NCBI GenBank assembly: GCA_028456385.1
Contig: JALNQF010000578.1
Location: forward strand, 1 to 21,511
Direction of reading: 5' to 3'
From: Ophiosphaerella korrae
Taxonomy: Eukaryota > Ascomycota > Dothideomycetes > Pleosporales > Phaeosphaeriaceae
Length of the DNA: 21,511 bases
A program made the translations under genes and the position numbers. The notes under the pieces were generated by a model, which saw only the letters and a list, made by a program, of their open reading frames with translations, ran no database searches and had not been told where the DNA came from. Positions 1 to 11,029 of the stretch are shown here, piece by piece (position 1 is the first letter of the stretch; the number at the start of each line of letters is the position of its first letter).

Positions 1-2480
1 CTTTATATATTCCTAAACGTCTTACTCTATTAATAGCTAGTAATAGTATCTTATAATTAGCTTAAGCGTTCTATATACGCTAAAGTAGCTAGCTATATAT
101 AAGTTATAATACTAGAGTAGAATTTCTTACCTAATAGTAGGTTTCTCTAGAACATACACTCTACTTTTATATCTTAGGACTTCTTTATTATCTAAGCGCT
201 ATACTTATACTCTACTACTATATTAAGTACTTTTAACTTTTTTTAAACTCTCTACTTATACTTATATAAAAGTATCTCTTTACTATAGTCTATATAAAGT
301 TATTAGAAAGGCTTTAGACTTTACTAATATAAGTTTACTACTAACTAACTCTTTAGCTATTAAGCGTAGTATATATAGTATATATTCTATAGCGCTAGTA
401 GTAAGAGTCTTTTTAGTACTATAGTTTCTAGTACTATACGTCTTATATATACTTTCTAAGCTTAGCTTAGTTATAAATCTTTTTACTCTACTAGTTATCT
501 CTACCCTAGCTACTAAGCTTACTAGTTATAATTTCTCCTAGAAAGTAAGTAATAAGTATACTAGTAATAGGTTCTCTTACTTATAGTTGTATCTCTTTAA
601 GAGGCTATCTATAGGATTTAGCCTACTAGCTTAGTATTTTACTTTAAAATTAAAAGCTCCTAAGTATATAGCCTAGTATACTTAGCGTAGGTTTAGCTTA
701 TATATAGTATAAATTAAGTGTAAGTTATTATAATCTATAAGTACTTAAATTATATACTACGTACTTTTAAAGTAGTATCTCTACTATTTAAAACTATAAA
801 TAATAGTAAGAAGTTTAGTATTGTATATTTTATAGTTTAATTCTACTTCTTGTAGTTTTCTAGAGGTAAAGGTAACTAGATACTATTTTCTATCTAGGTA
901 GAGTTAGGACAAGATCTTAGAGATTATAAAGGTTAACGTATCTATCTCTAAGTAAATAGGTAGTACTAGGTTATAGTAGTATAAGATAAGTATACTTATA
1001 AAGTACACTTTAAGTTATTTAAAAGCGTTTTATACTATACTAAGCTAATAAAATTTTTACTTTCCTTTTAATAAGTCTATAAAGGAGGCTATTTTATAAG
1101 TATATCTCTTAATAAATCTTTAGTAAAAGTTTATAAAACCTAGAAATAACTATAGTTTCTTAATACTTATAGGCTCTAGCTATTACGTAATAGTCTTAAT
1201 ACGCTTAGGTTTAGCGCGTATACTATACCTTATAATAATAAAGCCTAGAAAATATACTTTATTAGATATAAAGGTATATTTCTTTAGGATTATAAAGAGT
1301 TCTACCTCTCTTAGTACTACTAGTATAGAGTAGATAGCGCGCTAGTATAGCGTAACGTTATTACTATAGGTATATATAAGTATATTATTAAGGTATACTA
1401 TATAGATATAATCTAGGAGTCTACTAAGCGCCTTGTTAATATACGCTTAAAAACTAGTAGGGGCGTTAGTTAGCTTAAAAGGTATTACTAGGTATTTAAA
1501 ATACTTATAGCGAGTATAGAAAGTAGTTTTCTACTTATCTCCTAATTTAATTCTAATCCTATAGTAGGTATCTTTAAGATCTAAGGTAGTATAGTATTAT
1601 ACGCCTAATAAGTAGTCTAGCGTCTCTCTAATTAGTAAGAGTAAGTACTAATCTTTTACTATAACTAAGTTTAGGCTATAGTAGTTAATATAGAGGCGTA
1701 AAGCTTTATCCTTCTTTAGAATAAAAAGGATAAGTACTCTTACTAGACTATTACTATAATATATCTAGCTTTTATAAAGTATATCTTCTATATATATATA
1801 GAGTACTTTAAGCTTATATATAGAGAGATTATAGAGTAGCTTATAGAGAAGTTTCTTTCTCTCTATTAATAGGATTATATAATTAGAGTTCTTTAGGTAA
1901 AGTAGTATCTATATAGTAATGTTATTAAATACGTTATAGTATTCTAATAAAGTATCTAGAATACGTAACTCTTACGCTATAAGTATAGCGCAGATATGTA
2001 TATTATATTCTAAGTTAATTATATTAGTCTTAAGTACTCTTAGTAAGTATAGTTTTACTTACGTTTCTCTTAAGTCCTTTATAAATTCTTTAGTTATATA
2101 TAACTATACTTAGGTAATAGAGGTATATCTCTAATACTATATTTACAATCTATAGTTAAGTTATATCCCTTCTTGTTTAAGAAAAGGATTTCTAAGAAAA
2201 AGTACTACTTTCTTTTTATTTACTCTATATACTATAATCTTAGACCTACGTATTACTTTATTATTATTAGTAAGGCGTACCTAAAGCTTATAAGTAGTAT
2301 AGGTGTTTTACTTTTATACTCTTATCTAGCCTAGTCTAAGGAGCTTAGCGTCTTAGATTAGTTTTAGTCTTATTTTTACTATAGTCTACTAACTAATAAG
2401 ACTAATATCTACTTAAGAGTCTAGAATAACCTAAAGCTTTATTTCTAGCTCTAAGCCTAAAGCTATACTATATATATACT
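1..2480 (-). pseudogene. pol: pol of element C: protease, RT, RNase H and start of integrase (broken, partial)
   Basis: Polyprotein for reverse transcription and integration. The protease motif reads I-L-D-S near 2430-2410, with the Asp codon at 2419-2421, followed by SLIS. RT begins with KKDKALRLYINYYSLN at about 1720-1680. It continues with a TLDLKDTYYRIRIK block and the catalytic box YLNN at 1384-1395, where the family has YxDD; both Asp are now Asn. RNase H closes with NPIDSLLKR near 583-618, resembling NPADxLSRR of related elements. The integrase zinc-binding start (about 1-110) is recognisable but lies in a different frame from RT and RNase H, implying at least one indel between 110 and 583. 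Many in-frame TAA/TAG codons replace Gln or Trp. Not functional. Confidence 0.8.
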
Positions 2481-2499
2481 ATATACCTAATAAGATATT

Positions 2500-3560
2500 A
2501 ATTACTTTATACTTTACTATCTTAGAGCTAATAATAAGGCTAGGCCTTTTCCTATTTAGTTTATATAGACTAGAATATAGTTAGAGTTGCTACTATAGTA
2601 CTTACTAGTATAGTATCTTTTTTTATAGTACTTAAAGTATTTAATAGTAGACTTATCTACTAACTTGTTTTAGGAGTTCTTTATATCTCCTTTTATTTAG
2701 GCTTTTTTTAAGTTTTCTTTACTTATACTATTTATATAGAGCTTTTATAATTTTATTATATTATATAAGTTACGCTTAAGCGTTAAGCTTAAAGTAATAA
2801 GGTTTTCTCTTGTTACTAAAACCTAATAATAGTTAGTAATTACTCTTTATAGTTTAGGCTATAGTTTTAAAAAGAAGTACTAAATCCTTTATTCTTTTAT
2901 ATACTAAAGAAGCTAGTCTTTAAAGATATCTAGATATCTAGTAAAAGATCTTATACTTTATTCCTTATATTAAGTAGCTATAGCGTGCGCTATTACTACC
3001 TCTAGGCTATAGTTAATAGGGTTAGAGAGTAGGTTTAGTAAGTACTTTTTAAAGTACTCTTAGGTAAGAAGTTTATTTACGTTTAGATTACGCTTAATAT
3101 ACGTATACTATTATTTACGTAGGTCTTCCTTAAGGTATTGTATAGCTTAAAGGACTTTGTCTTTTTCTACCCTAAAGTCCTAGGGTATAAGGTAAAATAC
3201 TATTTTATACAAGTAATAGTACTCTTAGTATTTCTTTAGAGATTTACTTTTATATACTATAGGCTCTTTAGAGTAAAGTATATACTTTACGCGCGTATTA
3301 TTAACTAGAGAGTCTACGTTGCGCTTTTAAGAGGTAATAATAGTAACCTTAGAGTTATTCTTAGGAGTTGTAGCGCAAAGAGTAGTTTGTTCTTATTCTA
3401 GACGTATAATCTTGTCTTCTAGGGCGTAGAGTATACGTAGTTAAGCTAATTTATTGCGTCTAGTAGTTACTTTGCGAATACGTTCTTTAATTATTACTAG
3501 CGTACTTAGTGTATAACCTAGCTACGCGCTGCTTATACTCTATATAAGGTCTTGTTTAAC
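2500..3560 (-). pseudogene. gag: gag of element C (broken)
   Basis: The capsid/nucleocapsid protein that would package the element's RNA in cytoplasmic particles. If TAA/TAG are taken as former Gln or Trp codons, the frame gives a charged N-terminal part, then a retrotransposon Gag core with the short block FRVEKDKVL near 3170. It ends with one CCHC knuckle at 2598-2639, spaced 2-4-4 like C-x2-C-x4-H-x4-C. All four ligand positions now read Tyr, as expected when TGC/TGT and CAC/CAT become TAC/TAT. The start codon cannot be fixed, because ATG has been lost throughout. The knuckle frame differs from the protease frame, so gag and pol were either separate frames or are now shifted by an indel. 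Confidence 0.7.
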
Positions 3561-3654
3561 TATTAACTATATATTTTCTTCTATTATTATAGCCTATTGT
3601 AAAGAGTATATTATTATTATCTCTAGACTATTAGTAAAGAAGTATTATTATATT

Positions 3655-4006
3655 AAGAGGTAGCTAGAAGATAATAGTACTTACTATAGGCTATAGGAGA
3701 TAGTAAAGGGATAATAGATAGTATTTAATAGTACTACTAGTATCTAAAGAAGAATAATACTTACTTTACTCTCTTTATAAGTATTAAGCCTTTTATACGC
3801 CTATATAGTATACTAGCCTCGCTTTAGATTATAACTATATAATATTATAATCTTTAGTATATTAGCTCTACTCTTAACTTGTACTAGAGTTTACAAAAGT
3901 CTTAAGTATTTAATAAACTCTTATTATAAATTAACTCTAGTAAACTTATTAAGCTTACTCTTAGAGCTTACTTAATACTAGATTTTTATTAGATTTTAGG
4001 GTTACA
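3655..4006 (-). repeat. Probable 5' LTR of element C
   Basis: This stretch lies just upstream of gag C. Its reverse complement matches 19122-19441 along its length, mostly with transition differences, so two inverted copies exist in the window. On the minus strand it would start TGTAACCC at 4006. The conserved TATA-like string TATAAAAGGC lies near 3787-3800 (minus strand) and in the right-hand copy near 19302-19312. This fits an LTR promoter. I did not find a clear CA end or a primer-binding site, so both borders are approximate and LTR status is inferred from position and duplication. Confidence 0.55.
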
Positions 4007-4456
4007 AATTAATAGATATAAACTTAAGTAAGAATTAAGTATATTAATTAATCTTAATCTTTTTTTTATCTCTAGCCTTATGCTCTTTTTATATATCTAC
4101 GCTATAATAGTCTTAGCTAAGTTTCTTAAGATAGTAGTAAGCTAGATCCTTAGTACTTATTCTATTAAAGTACTAGTTCCTTTATTATATTAGTTTTCTA
4201 AACGTAATCTATATTTTTATATATAAGATCTTTTCTTTAATTCTTTTGTTTATAAAAGTTAAAGCTATAATTAATTTAGTTATAGTAAAGTAGAAGCTTA
4301 GTAATTATTATACTTATATACTAAACTAATTAGATTACTATACTAGCTAAAGTAAGCTAATTAATTATAAGGAAAATAGTATACTAACTAATTACGCTAA
4401 AAGAGAGATTAATAGCTTATTAGCTTTAATTAAATGTATATAGTATATATACTAGG
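4007..4456. other. Decayed spacer between elements C and A
   Basis: No gene seen. CA and TG are almost absent, as in the surrounding degraded DNA. It contains one arm of an inverted repeat (4068-4247). The rest, 4248-4456, is A+T-rich with no recognised content and abuts the start of A's 5' LTR. Confidence 0.6.
4068..4247 (-). repeat. Left arm of a roughly 175-bp inverted repeat
   Basis: The reverse complement of 4068-4247 aligns with 18483-18657. Shared blocks include ATCTTATATATAAA, CTAATATAATAAAG and TAGCTTACTACTATCTTAAGA, and most differences are transitions. The right-hand arm begins exactly at A's 3' border. Each arm lies upstream of a C-type LTR copy, so both may belong to one longer duplicated unit, either a long LTR or LTR plus flank. 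Confidence 0.7.
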
Positions 4457-4912
4457 TGTTATAGTAGTAATAAGGGAAACTAAGATAGAACTAATTAGTC
4501 TACGCTTAGCTACTAATAAAGTATAGGACGAGTAAGGTAATAACTTATAGGATAATAAGTTTAACTAGGAAGCTAACTACAATATAGATACGTAATAAAT
4601 TCGTAAATTTATAATCTTAGTAAATACAAAGCTATAAAGCTATTATGTAACAAATTTATAAATTCGCGACCTTAGTAAATACAAAGCAATAAAGCTACTA
4701 AGATATTATTACTATATAGTTAGTAGTAATACGTATTATTAAGATAGTATTAGTAATTTAATCCTTTAACTATAGAACGCTAATACAAGATAATTGCAAA
4801 ATATCTTCTATTAATACTAGTTATTATAGATTATCTATACAAGCTTTACTATTAACTCTTAATCTACTAATACTCTAATAGCTGCTAGTAGTCGACGTAG
4901 GTAGTAGTTACA
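4457..4912 (+). repeat. 5' LTR of element A (456 bp)
   Basis: Begins TGTTATAG and ends TTACA, the TG...CA form of an LTR. It is matched over its full length by 10997-11029 plus 18060-18482, with differences mostly C/T and G/A transitions. It contains a 52-bp tandem duplication (4591-4697). The downstream half resembles the LTR of element B (for example GATAGTATTAGTAATTTAAT), so A and B are subfamilies of one lineage. Confidence 0.93.
4591..4697 (+). repeat. Tandem duplication inside LTR A (two 52-bp units, 55-bp period)
   Basis: Units 4591-4642 and 4646-4697 align along their length, sharing CTTAGTAAATACAAAGC and AAAGCTA, and differ mainly by transitions. The same pair is present in the 3' LTR at 18161-18267, so the duplication predates insertion of A. 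It could be a repeated promoter or enhancer element; no function is shown by the sequence. Confidence 0.85.
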
Positions 4913-6122
4913 CCTTACTAATTTAGATATTAGGAGAAGTAAAGCGTAAGTAGCGTATAGTCTAGCTAATATAATAGTAGAAAGTTTAACTAAGAAGGGA
5001 GGCAAAGTACTTCTAAGTAGTTACAAGTTAGATAAAACTAACTAGGTAGTAGTTAAGACATACCTAAACAACCTAATTACTAAGAAAGAAGATATACAAC
5101 TAATAATTAATACCCTAGAAATATAGAACAAAGAACTACAAGATTATATTAAGTAAAACAAAATTTAAATTAAGGCTATTATAAAAGGATAAAACTAGAT
5201 AGAATAAATTACCTAGAGACTAGAAATAAGTGTAATAAAGAAGCTACCTAAGATACCTATACTTAAGAAATTTAATAGAATAAGGGAAAAATTAAGACCT
5301 TTTATAGTAGTAGTATAACTATAGATTAATATATAAGTACTATACTTTAATAAAGAAGATAAAAAGGTAATATATATTAGAATACACCTTAAAGAAGATA
5401 TAATAAGATAGTTTAAATCCTACTAGATAGATTATATAATATACGCACTAGTAATATAAAAGGATAAAACTAGAGCTATCTTTAGAAGTTATAAATACTT
5501 TACTAAACAAATAAAAGTAGTATTTAGTAATATAGATATTACCTAATAAGCTAAAGAGAAGCTTAAAAGGCTTATACAATATAAAAGTATTTCTAAATAT
5601 ATATTATAGTTTAAATAACTATTATAAAATATAGAATAGAACGAAGTATTACTAATATTACAATTTAAACAAGGATTAAACTTAAAAATCTAATACAAGA
5701 TAATTTATATAAAAAAACTAAGAATACTAGAAGCTCTAAAATAATAAGTAATATAGATAGATAATAACTTTTAAGAATAGAAGAAAAACAAATATAGAAG
5801 ATAACCTAGAAATTAAGACGCTAGAGACCCTATAATCTTTAACACTAATAAGGATAAGAAATTTAAAAAGAATAAAGACTTTACGTGTTTTAGATATAGT
5901 AGAAAAGGCTACTACGTAAAAGATTACTAGTTAAAATAGAAAAAGAATACAATATATTATAAATATAGAAAACTAGGATACTTTATAAAAGACTATAGAA
6001 GTAAAGACCTAAAAAAAGAAATATAGTTAAAAACGACTAAGAATAAAAAAGAAGTACCTAAGACGTAGACTAAACCTTAGGAGAAAGTAGCTAGGAGTAA
6101 AGAAATATAGTATATAATACTC

Positions 6123-6196
6123 TATTAGACCTTTTATTATAAGGATAACTACTATATATATCTTTCTAGTAAATAGAGAGTAAGATAGTTCTTATA
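6123..6196 (+). other. Conserved Cys/His-type block between Gag knuckles and protease, element A
   Basis: Read in the gag-pol frame, the block is YxTFYYKDNYYIY followed by SSK, an arginine-rich turn and a former Trp. Replacing RIP-type Tyr by Cys or His at the relevant places would give a C-x6-C-x2-H arrangement, like a short block I recall after the knuckles in related fungal elements. The B copy at 12664-12735 still has Cys at the first position. Metal binding is inference. Confidence 0.45.
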
Positions 6197-9100
6197 AAAG
6201 AATAAAGTAGTAGTAATAAAAGAAAGAATAAAAGTATAGCTAGAAGAAATAGTATATATAATAGACTTACTAATAGAAGATTTAGAAAGAGAAGAGCTCT
6301 AGATACTATTAATCTAGGCTAAAAGATAAGTATAGGATAAAGAGACTACAACAGCCTCCTCTAAAGAATTACAAGGAGACAAGAAATAAACTAATATAAG
6401 AGGTACTAAGTACGCCTAGTTAAGAGTATATAGCTATAATAGCTATATAATAATAGATATAGAGGAATAAAACAAAGAATAGAAATTCGTTTAGAAATAC
6501 TTACTAGTTATAAGTATAGAGGAAGCGTACAAAGACTAGAAAGAATATAATCTTAAGGTAAAAAAGTTTATAATATTCTAATAATAAATAGAATAATATA
6601 TAGTTATAGTAAGAAGAATACCTATATAAAAAGAATAGTAGTTCCTTATAAGAAAAACGCGATAGATTAATAAAGCTTATATACTACAAGTACTAATAGT
6701 ATACTATACCTTAATAAATATAAGACCTAGAATAGATAGTTACTAAGTAGGGGACAACGAGAAAATAAACCTAAAACACCTAGTATACACTAAGATATTA
6801 TAGATATTATACCTAAACATAAATTACTATATATATAGAGAACTTAAGGTACGTAATTACGTATAGCCTATACAAGGAAAAAGACACGATTACGTAAACG
6901 TAATTACAAGAAAAGATATCTAAGGTTAGGAAATAATTAAAATACTTAACAAAGAATACATAGTAATTAGACTAGGCCCTAAACTATCTAAAGAATATAT
7001 CTAAGAGAAGCTATAGTATAAATATACTTATAATAAATACCTAAAATATAAAAACTATAAACGTAAAATAAGATAATAGCTCTAAAAGAATAGATAATTT
7101 AAAGAAAGACCTAAGTAAAAAAAGCTAGAAAGTATAAGAGGCCTATATATTACAAAAATAGGTATATACTAAAGAAAGAGAGTATAAATAATAATTAATA
7201 GTAGAGCTATAAAGAACTTTATATCTAAGAAGTTTATAGAAGACTAAAGAATAACTTATACTACAAAGAAGTACCCTTAATAACTAAGTATAATTAAAAG
7301 AAAACTATTCTAAGAACGTATAAGGTTTAAAATAACACCCTCTATACTAAAACTAGAAGGATTAGAAATTAAGAATATAGTTATAGATATAACAACAATT
7401 AATAACAAATAATATATAATACTAGGAATACTATAGCTATAAATAACTAACCTAAGAATTAATTAGAGAATAAAAAAAATTACTTACTCTAAGAAGGAAA
7501 TATTAAAAGCTAACATAATTATATATAAAGGAAAATTCCTAGAAGAATATAAGAGATAGGAAAAACAACTTATAGAACCTAACGACTACCTTCTAGACTA
7601 TTAACTATAAAATTTAGTAATAGACCTAGAAGAAGGGAAGAATATAGTATAGAGTCTAGTTTATTAAAAAACTAAAGAAGAATTAAAGATTAAACGTATA
7701 TTTATATAAAATATAATAAAAAAAGGATAGATATAAGAATCTAAATCCTTAGTAGCTTATAGACTTATATTTATAGACAAAAAAAGGATAGATAAAAAAA
7801 GACCTTACGTAGATTTTAGAAAAACTAACGCAATAATAGACAAGAACTAATACCCCTTACTACGTATAAATAAAATACAAGATAGGCTATAGAAAGCCTA
7901 AATCTTTACTAAACTAGATATCTAAAATACATATTATTAGATTAGAATTAAAAAGGGTAATAAATAGAAAATAGTATTTAGAATATAATATAGACTATTT
8001 AAATATATAGTTATACCCTTTAGATTAATAAATGTACTAGTAGTATTTTAAGAAAGGATAAATACAGTCCTAAGAGAATACCTAGACATATTTATATTTA
8101 TATACCTAGATAATATCTTTATATTCTTAGAAATAGAGGAAGAATATATATAGTATATACACAAAGTACTAGAAAGATTAGTAGAAAGTAAAATATTTCT
8201 AAAAATAAGAAAATGCGAATTCTATATAAAAGAAATAGACTTCCTTAGATTTATTATTAAACTAGGAAAAATATAAATTAATCTAAACAAGATTAAAACA
8301 ATCTAAGAATAGCTAATACTAAAGAACCTACAAGAAGTATAATAATTCTATAGATTAGTAAACTTTTATAGAAAACTAATAGTAAGATAGTCTAAAATAA
8401 TAGAACTACTTATAAAACTTATAAAGAAGGATATACTATTTAAATAGACTTAGGAATATAATAAAGTATTTAGTTAGATTAAATAACGTTTTATAGAAAA
8501 CCTAGTTATTAGAATATATAACCTAGAACTACTAGTAATAGTAAAAATAGATATATCTAACTTAGTCTATAGAATAGTACTAATACAAGAAGACTAAACT
8601 ATAAAATAAAAATATTTAGTTAAATACTTCTCTAAGAAAATAAAGCTAGTAGAGCTTAACTACCTAATTTATAATAAAGAGTTACTAGTAATCTATAAAG
8701 TATTTAAATAATAGAGAGTATACTTATAAAGAGTAAAGTACTAAATAAAAGTCTATATAGACTATAAGAACTTTATAAGATTTATAATAAATAAAGACTT
8801 ATTATAATACTATATAAGATAGTAGGAGTTCTTGTTAATATTTAACTTTAAAGTTATATATACAAAAAGGAAAGATAACTAATTTATAAATACTTTTAGT
8901 AGAAAACTAGACTTATAAGAAAAAGTAAACGCTACTAGTATAGTTTTAATTAAAAATAAAGAAGGATATTTAGTCTTAAATATACTAAAAATAGCTGCAA
9001 CACTTAAAAGAAAGAGTAGTAAGCTAGATAAATAAATTTAAAAGGAAACAAGAAAGGCTTCTAAAGAATTAGAAGAACTTAAGATATAAAAAGGCTTTGC

Positions 9101-10177
9101 ACAAGCTTATAGAAGAACGTATATTCTAAGAAAAATATAAAGAGAATTTATATAATAGTTTTACAAACTACTAGTATATAGATATTAAAGAATTAATAAA
9201 ATACTAGATAGACTACTAAGAAATTATTATATCTTAAGAGTAAGATAACTAGTAATAAAAGTACTAAGAGACTATATAGAATACTATAGAAACAAGTATA
9301 GTAGATACGCACTATATAGAATATTATAACTAATTAAAGTACTAGAAAGACTTTAAGAAGTTATTACAATAGATTTTATTATAAAACTACTTAAGTTAAA
9401 GGACTTAATATTAGGAGTTAAGTATAATAGAATCCTAATAATAGTAGATAAACTTATAAAGTACTTATACTTTAGACTATATAAGGAAAAAAGTAGGATA
9501 GAAGTTACTATATACTAGATCCTAGGAACTATAATTAGCTAATATAGACTACTAGATAAAATTATTATAGATAGAGACGTAAGATTTATATTAAAACTAT
9601 AGGGAATAATAATAGTATAATTAGGAATTAAATATACAATATTAATAGTATACTATCTATAGATAGATAGATAATTAGAACGTATAAACTAGATAGTAGA
9701 ATAATACCTAAGATACTACCTTAATTATAACTAAAATAATTAGGTATAGTTACTACCTATAGTATAGTTAGTATACAATAGCGCAAAGAATATAAGAATT
9801 AAAATATCTTAGTCTCTAAGAAGAGAAAACCTTACTAATAGACTTAAAGATATATACAATTAATTAAGATAAAACGTAGAGTTTCTATAAGATTATATAA
9901 AAAAATATTATAACAAGAAATATATAAAGGGACTCTAATTTAAAAAGAGAGAAAAAGTATAGTTACTACAAAGAAATATTAAAAGTAAATAATTAAGCTT
10001 AAAACTAAACTATATTAAGATAAGACTATATAAAGTAGAGAAAGAAGTTATACTAGTTATATTTAAATTAAGACTACTAAGTAAAATAAGTATATATCTA
10101 ATATTCTACGTAGTACTACTAGAAAAAGTACTACAAGATATAGAACTACTAGTGTACAAAGTAGATACGTATAGAGA

Positions 10178-10343
10178 ATAAAAAGAATAAGAAGTTAAAG
10201 AAATCCTAGTATATTAGTTCTGTAATAGTAAGAACTACTACTTAGTAAAATAGATAGGAATAAACGAAAAAGGATAACTATAGGAAAAAACATAGGAGCT
10301 AGAGGATAACCTTAATTACCTTAAGAAACTAGAGGAGTTCTAA
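10178..10343 (+). pseudogene. C-terminal chromodomain of element A integrase
   Basis: The end of pol reads EVKEILVYQF, then NSKNYYLVK, a stop at an expected Trp site, IG, and an acidic tail with LEDNLNYLKKLEEF. This matches the layout of a chromovirus chromodomain: EVE-IL, then YLVKW-G, then W-P-E-L. In active elements this domain steers integration to modified chromatin. Two of the aromatic Trp positions are now stop codons. Confidence 0.75.
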
Positions 10344-10725
10344 AGTTAAAACCCTCTAGAACGCCTTATAGCAAGTTAAGAAAACTAACAATACTACTAC
10401 TAGATAGAGAGGTAATAGGAGCGCCTAATATAATAGGAGCTAGAGTAGCTTCTACTATATTGTTTAAATCTAATTTAGCCTCTAAGGTACAAGACTATTT
10501 AAATAACTTAGCGTTATTATAAGCTTTTATCTTACAAAGACGCTTAATATAAGAATAAAGCTTTACTAGCTTATAAAAAGTTAACTTATACTTAGCCTTA
10601 GCTATAGTAAGCTATAATAATAATTACACTTAAGCTCTATTAATAGCTCGCCTTATATAACTTAGTAGAAAGAGACTATATAGAAATTAAATACTTACAC
10701 TCTATAAGTAAAACCTTAGAAGAAA
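10321..10725 (-). pseudogene. Antisense frame downstream of pol, element A (at least 135 codons)
   Basis: On the minus strand a frame runs from at least 10725 to TAA at 10321-10323, overlapping the end of pol by 23 bp in convergent orientation. Its stops are all TAA/TAG, explainable as former CAA/CAG or TGG. It aligns without a frame break to the matching frame of B apart from one 12-bp gap. Shared blocks are AINxAQ, AKAK, KLV, CKIK, LEAKLDL, GAPITSLS (SAPIASLS in B) and GVLEGFNF. The middle part is rich in Lys, Gln, Leu and Ala and could be helical or a coiled coil. I do not recognise the family. The start is not fixed. Further upstream, about 10730-10850, a second minus frame is also similar between A and B, so the N-terminus could come from there by an intron or frameshift. 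Overlap by chance conservation remains possible. Confidence 0.5.
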
Positions 10726-10982
10726 TGTATTTATATTAAATATTAGTAAGGATACACTTATTACAATATTTACTATTATTTAAAGATATAAGGTACAAAA
10801 GACCTAATTTAGTATAATAATAATAAAGAAATATCTTAACCCTATTGCGAATAATATAAGCTACAAGGAGAAGATTATTATACTAAGACTAAGATAGTAT
10901 AGAGAGTAATAAGGAACTAAAGATTAATAAAGATATAGGATTAATAACCTTAGCGCTAGTATAGAGAAATAAGAGACTACGT

Positions 10983-10993
10983 AGAAAAGAGAA
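10983..10993 (+). other. Polypurine tract of element A
   Basis: Eleven purines (AGAAAAGAGAA) followed by TAG and then the TGTT of the 3' LTR at 10997. This is the position and composition of the plus-strand primer of an LTR retrotransposon. Confidence 0.75.
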
Positions 10994-10996
10994 TAG

Positions 10997-11029
10997 TGTT
11001 ATAGTAGTAATAAGGAAAACTAAGATAGA
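10997..11029 (+). repeat. 3' LTR of element A, first 33 bp
   Basis: TGTTATAGTAGTAATAAG matches the first bases of the 5' LTR at 4457. Homology stops at 11029 where element B begins and resumes at 18060. Confidence 0.93.
11025..11029 (+). repeat. Target-site duplication ATAGA, left of element B
   Basis: ATAGA here and at 18055-18059 flank B directly. A's intact 5' LTR has a single ATAGA at the same internal position (4485-4489). A 5-bp duplication is usual for Ty3/gypsy insertion. Confidence 0.92.

Larger units (their letters stand above)
1..4006 (-). mobile_element. Element C: Ty3/gypsy LTR retrotransposon, 5' part, RIP-degraded, cut by the window edge
   Basis: Read on the minus strand, the order is LTR-like region (4006-3655), gag, CCHC knuckle (2639-2598), protease (about 2430-2390), reverse transcriptase (about 1760-1150), RNase H (ending near 583) and the integrase zinc domain (about 110-1). 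The remaining integrase and the 3' LTR lie outside the window. The protease-RT-RNase H order followed by integrase is that of Ty3/gypsy. The element has almost no CA or TG dinucleotides and stops in every frame. It belongs to a different family from A and B: its gag, LTR and RT differ and it has one knuckle, not two. Family assignment is secure from the RT; the outer boundary at 4006 is an estimate. Confidence 0.85.
4971..10343 (+). pseudogene. gag-pol: gag-pol of element A (one continuous frame, RIP-inactivated)
   Basis: One frame runs from a former ATG pair (now ATAATA at 4971) to TAA at 10341-10343, about 1790 codons, with no net frameshift. Gag core 5251-5771; CCHC knuckles 5886-5927 (residue 306 on) and 5955-5996, ligands mostly now Tyr. 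Protease reads INSRA at 7194-7208 where IDSGA is expected, so the catalytic Asp and the Gly are lost. RT has YLDN at 8103-8114 (residue 1045). RNase H Asp is at 8550. The integrase triad is kept: Asp 9372, Asp 9570 and Glu 9678, with 35 residues between the last two. A C-terminal chromodomain lies at about 10178-10343. Stops are TAA/TAG at expected Gln or Trp sites. Relative to B, integrase lacks 21 codons near 9790. The 5998-7150 linker has no domain I recognise apart from the block at 6123-6196. Confidence 0.92.

Noticed and set aside
3996..4003. TTAGGGTT, possible interstitial telomere repeat
   Set aside because: Only one unit plus two bases, at the edge of a C-type LTR; chance is sufficient.
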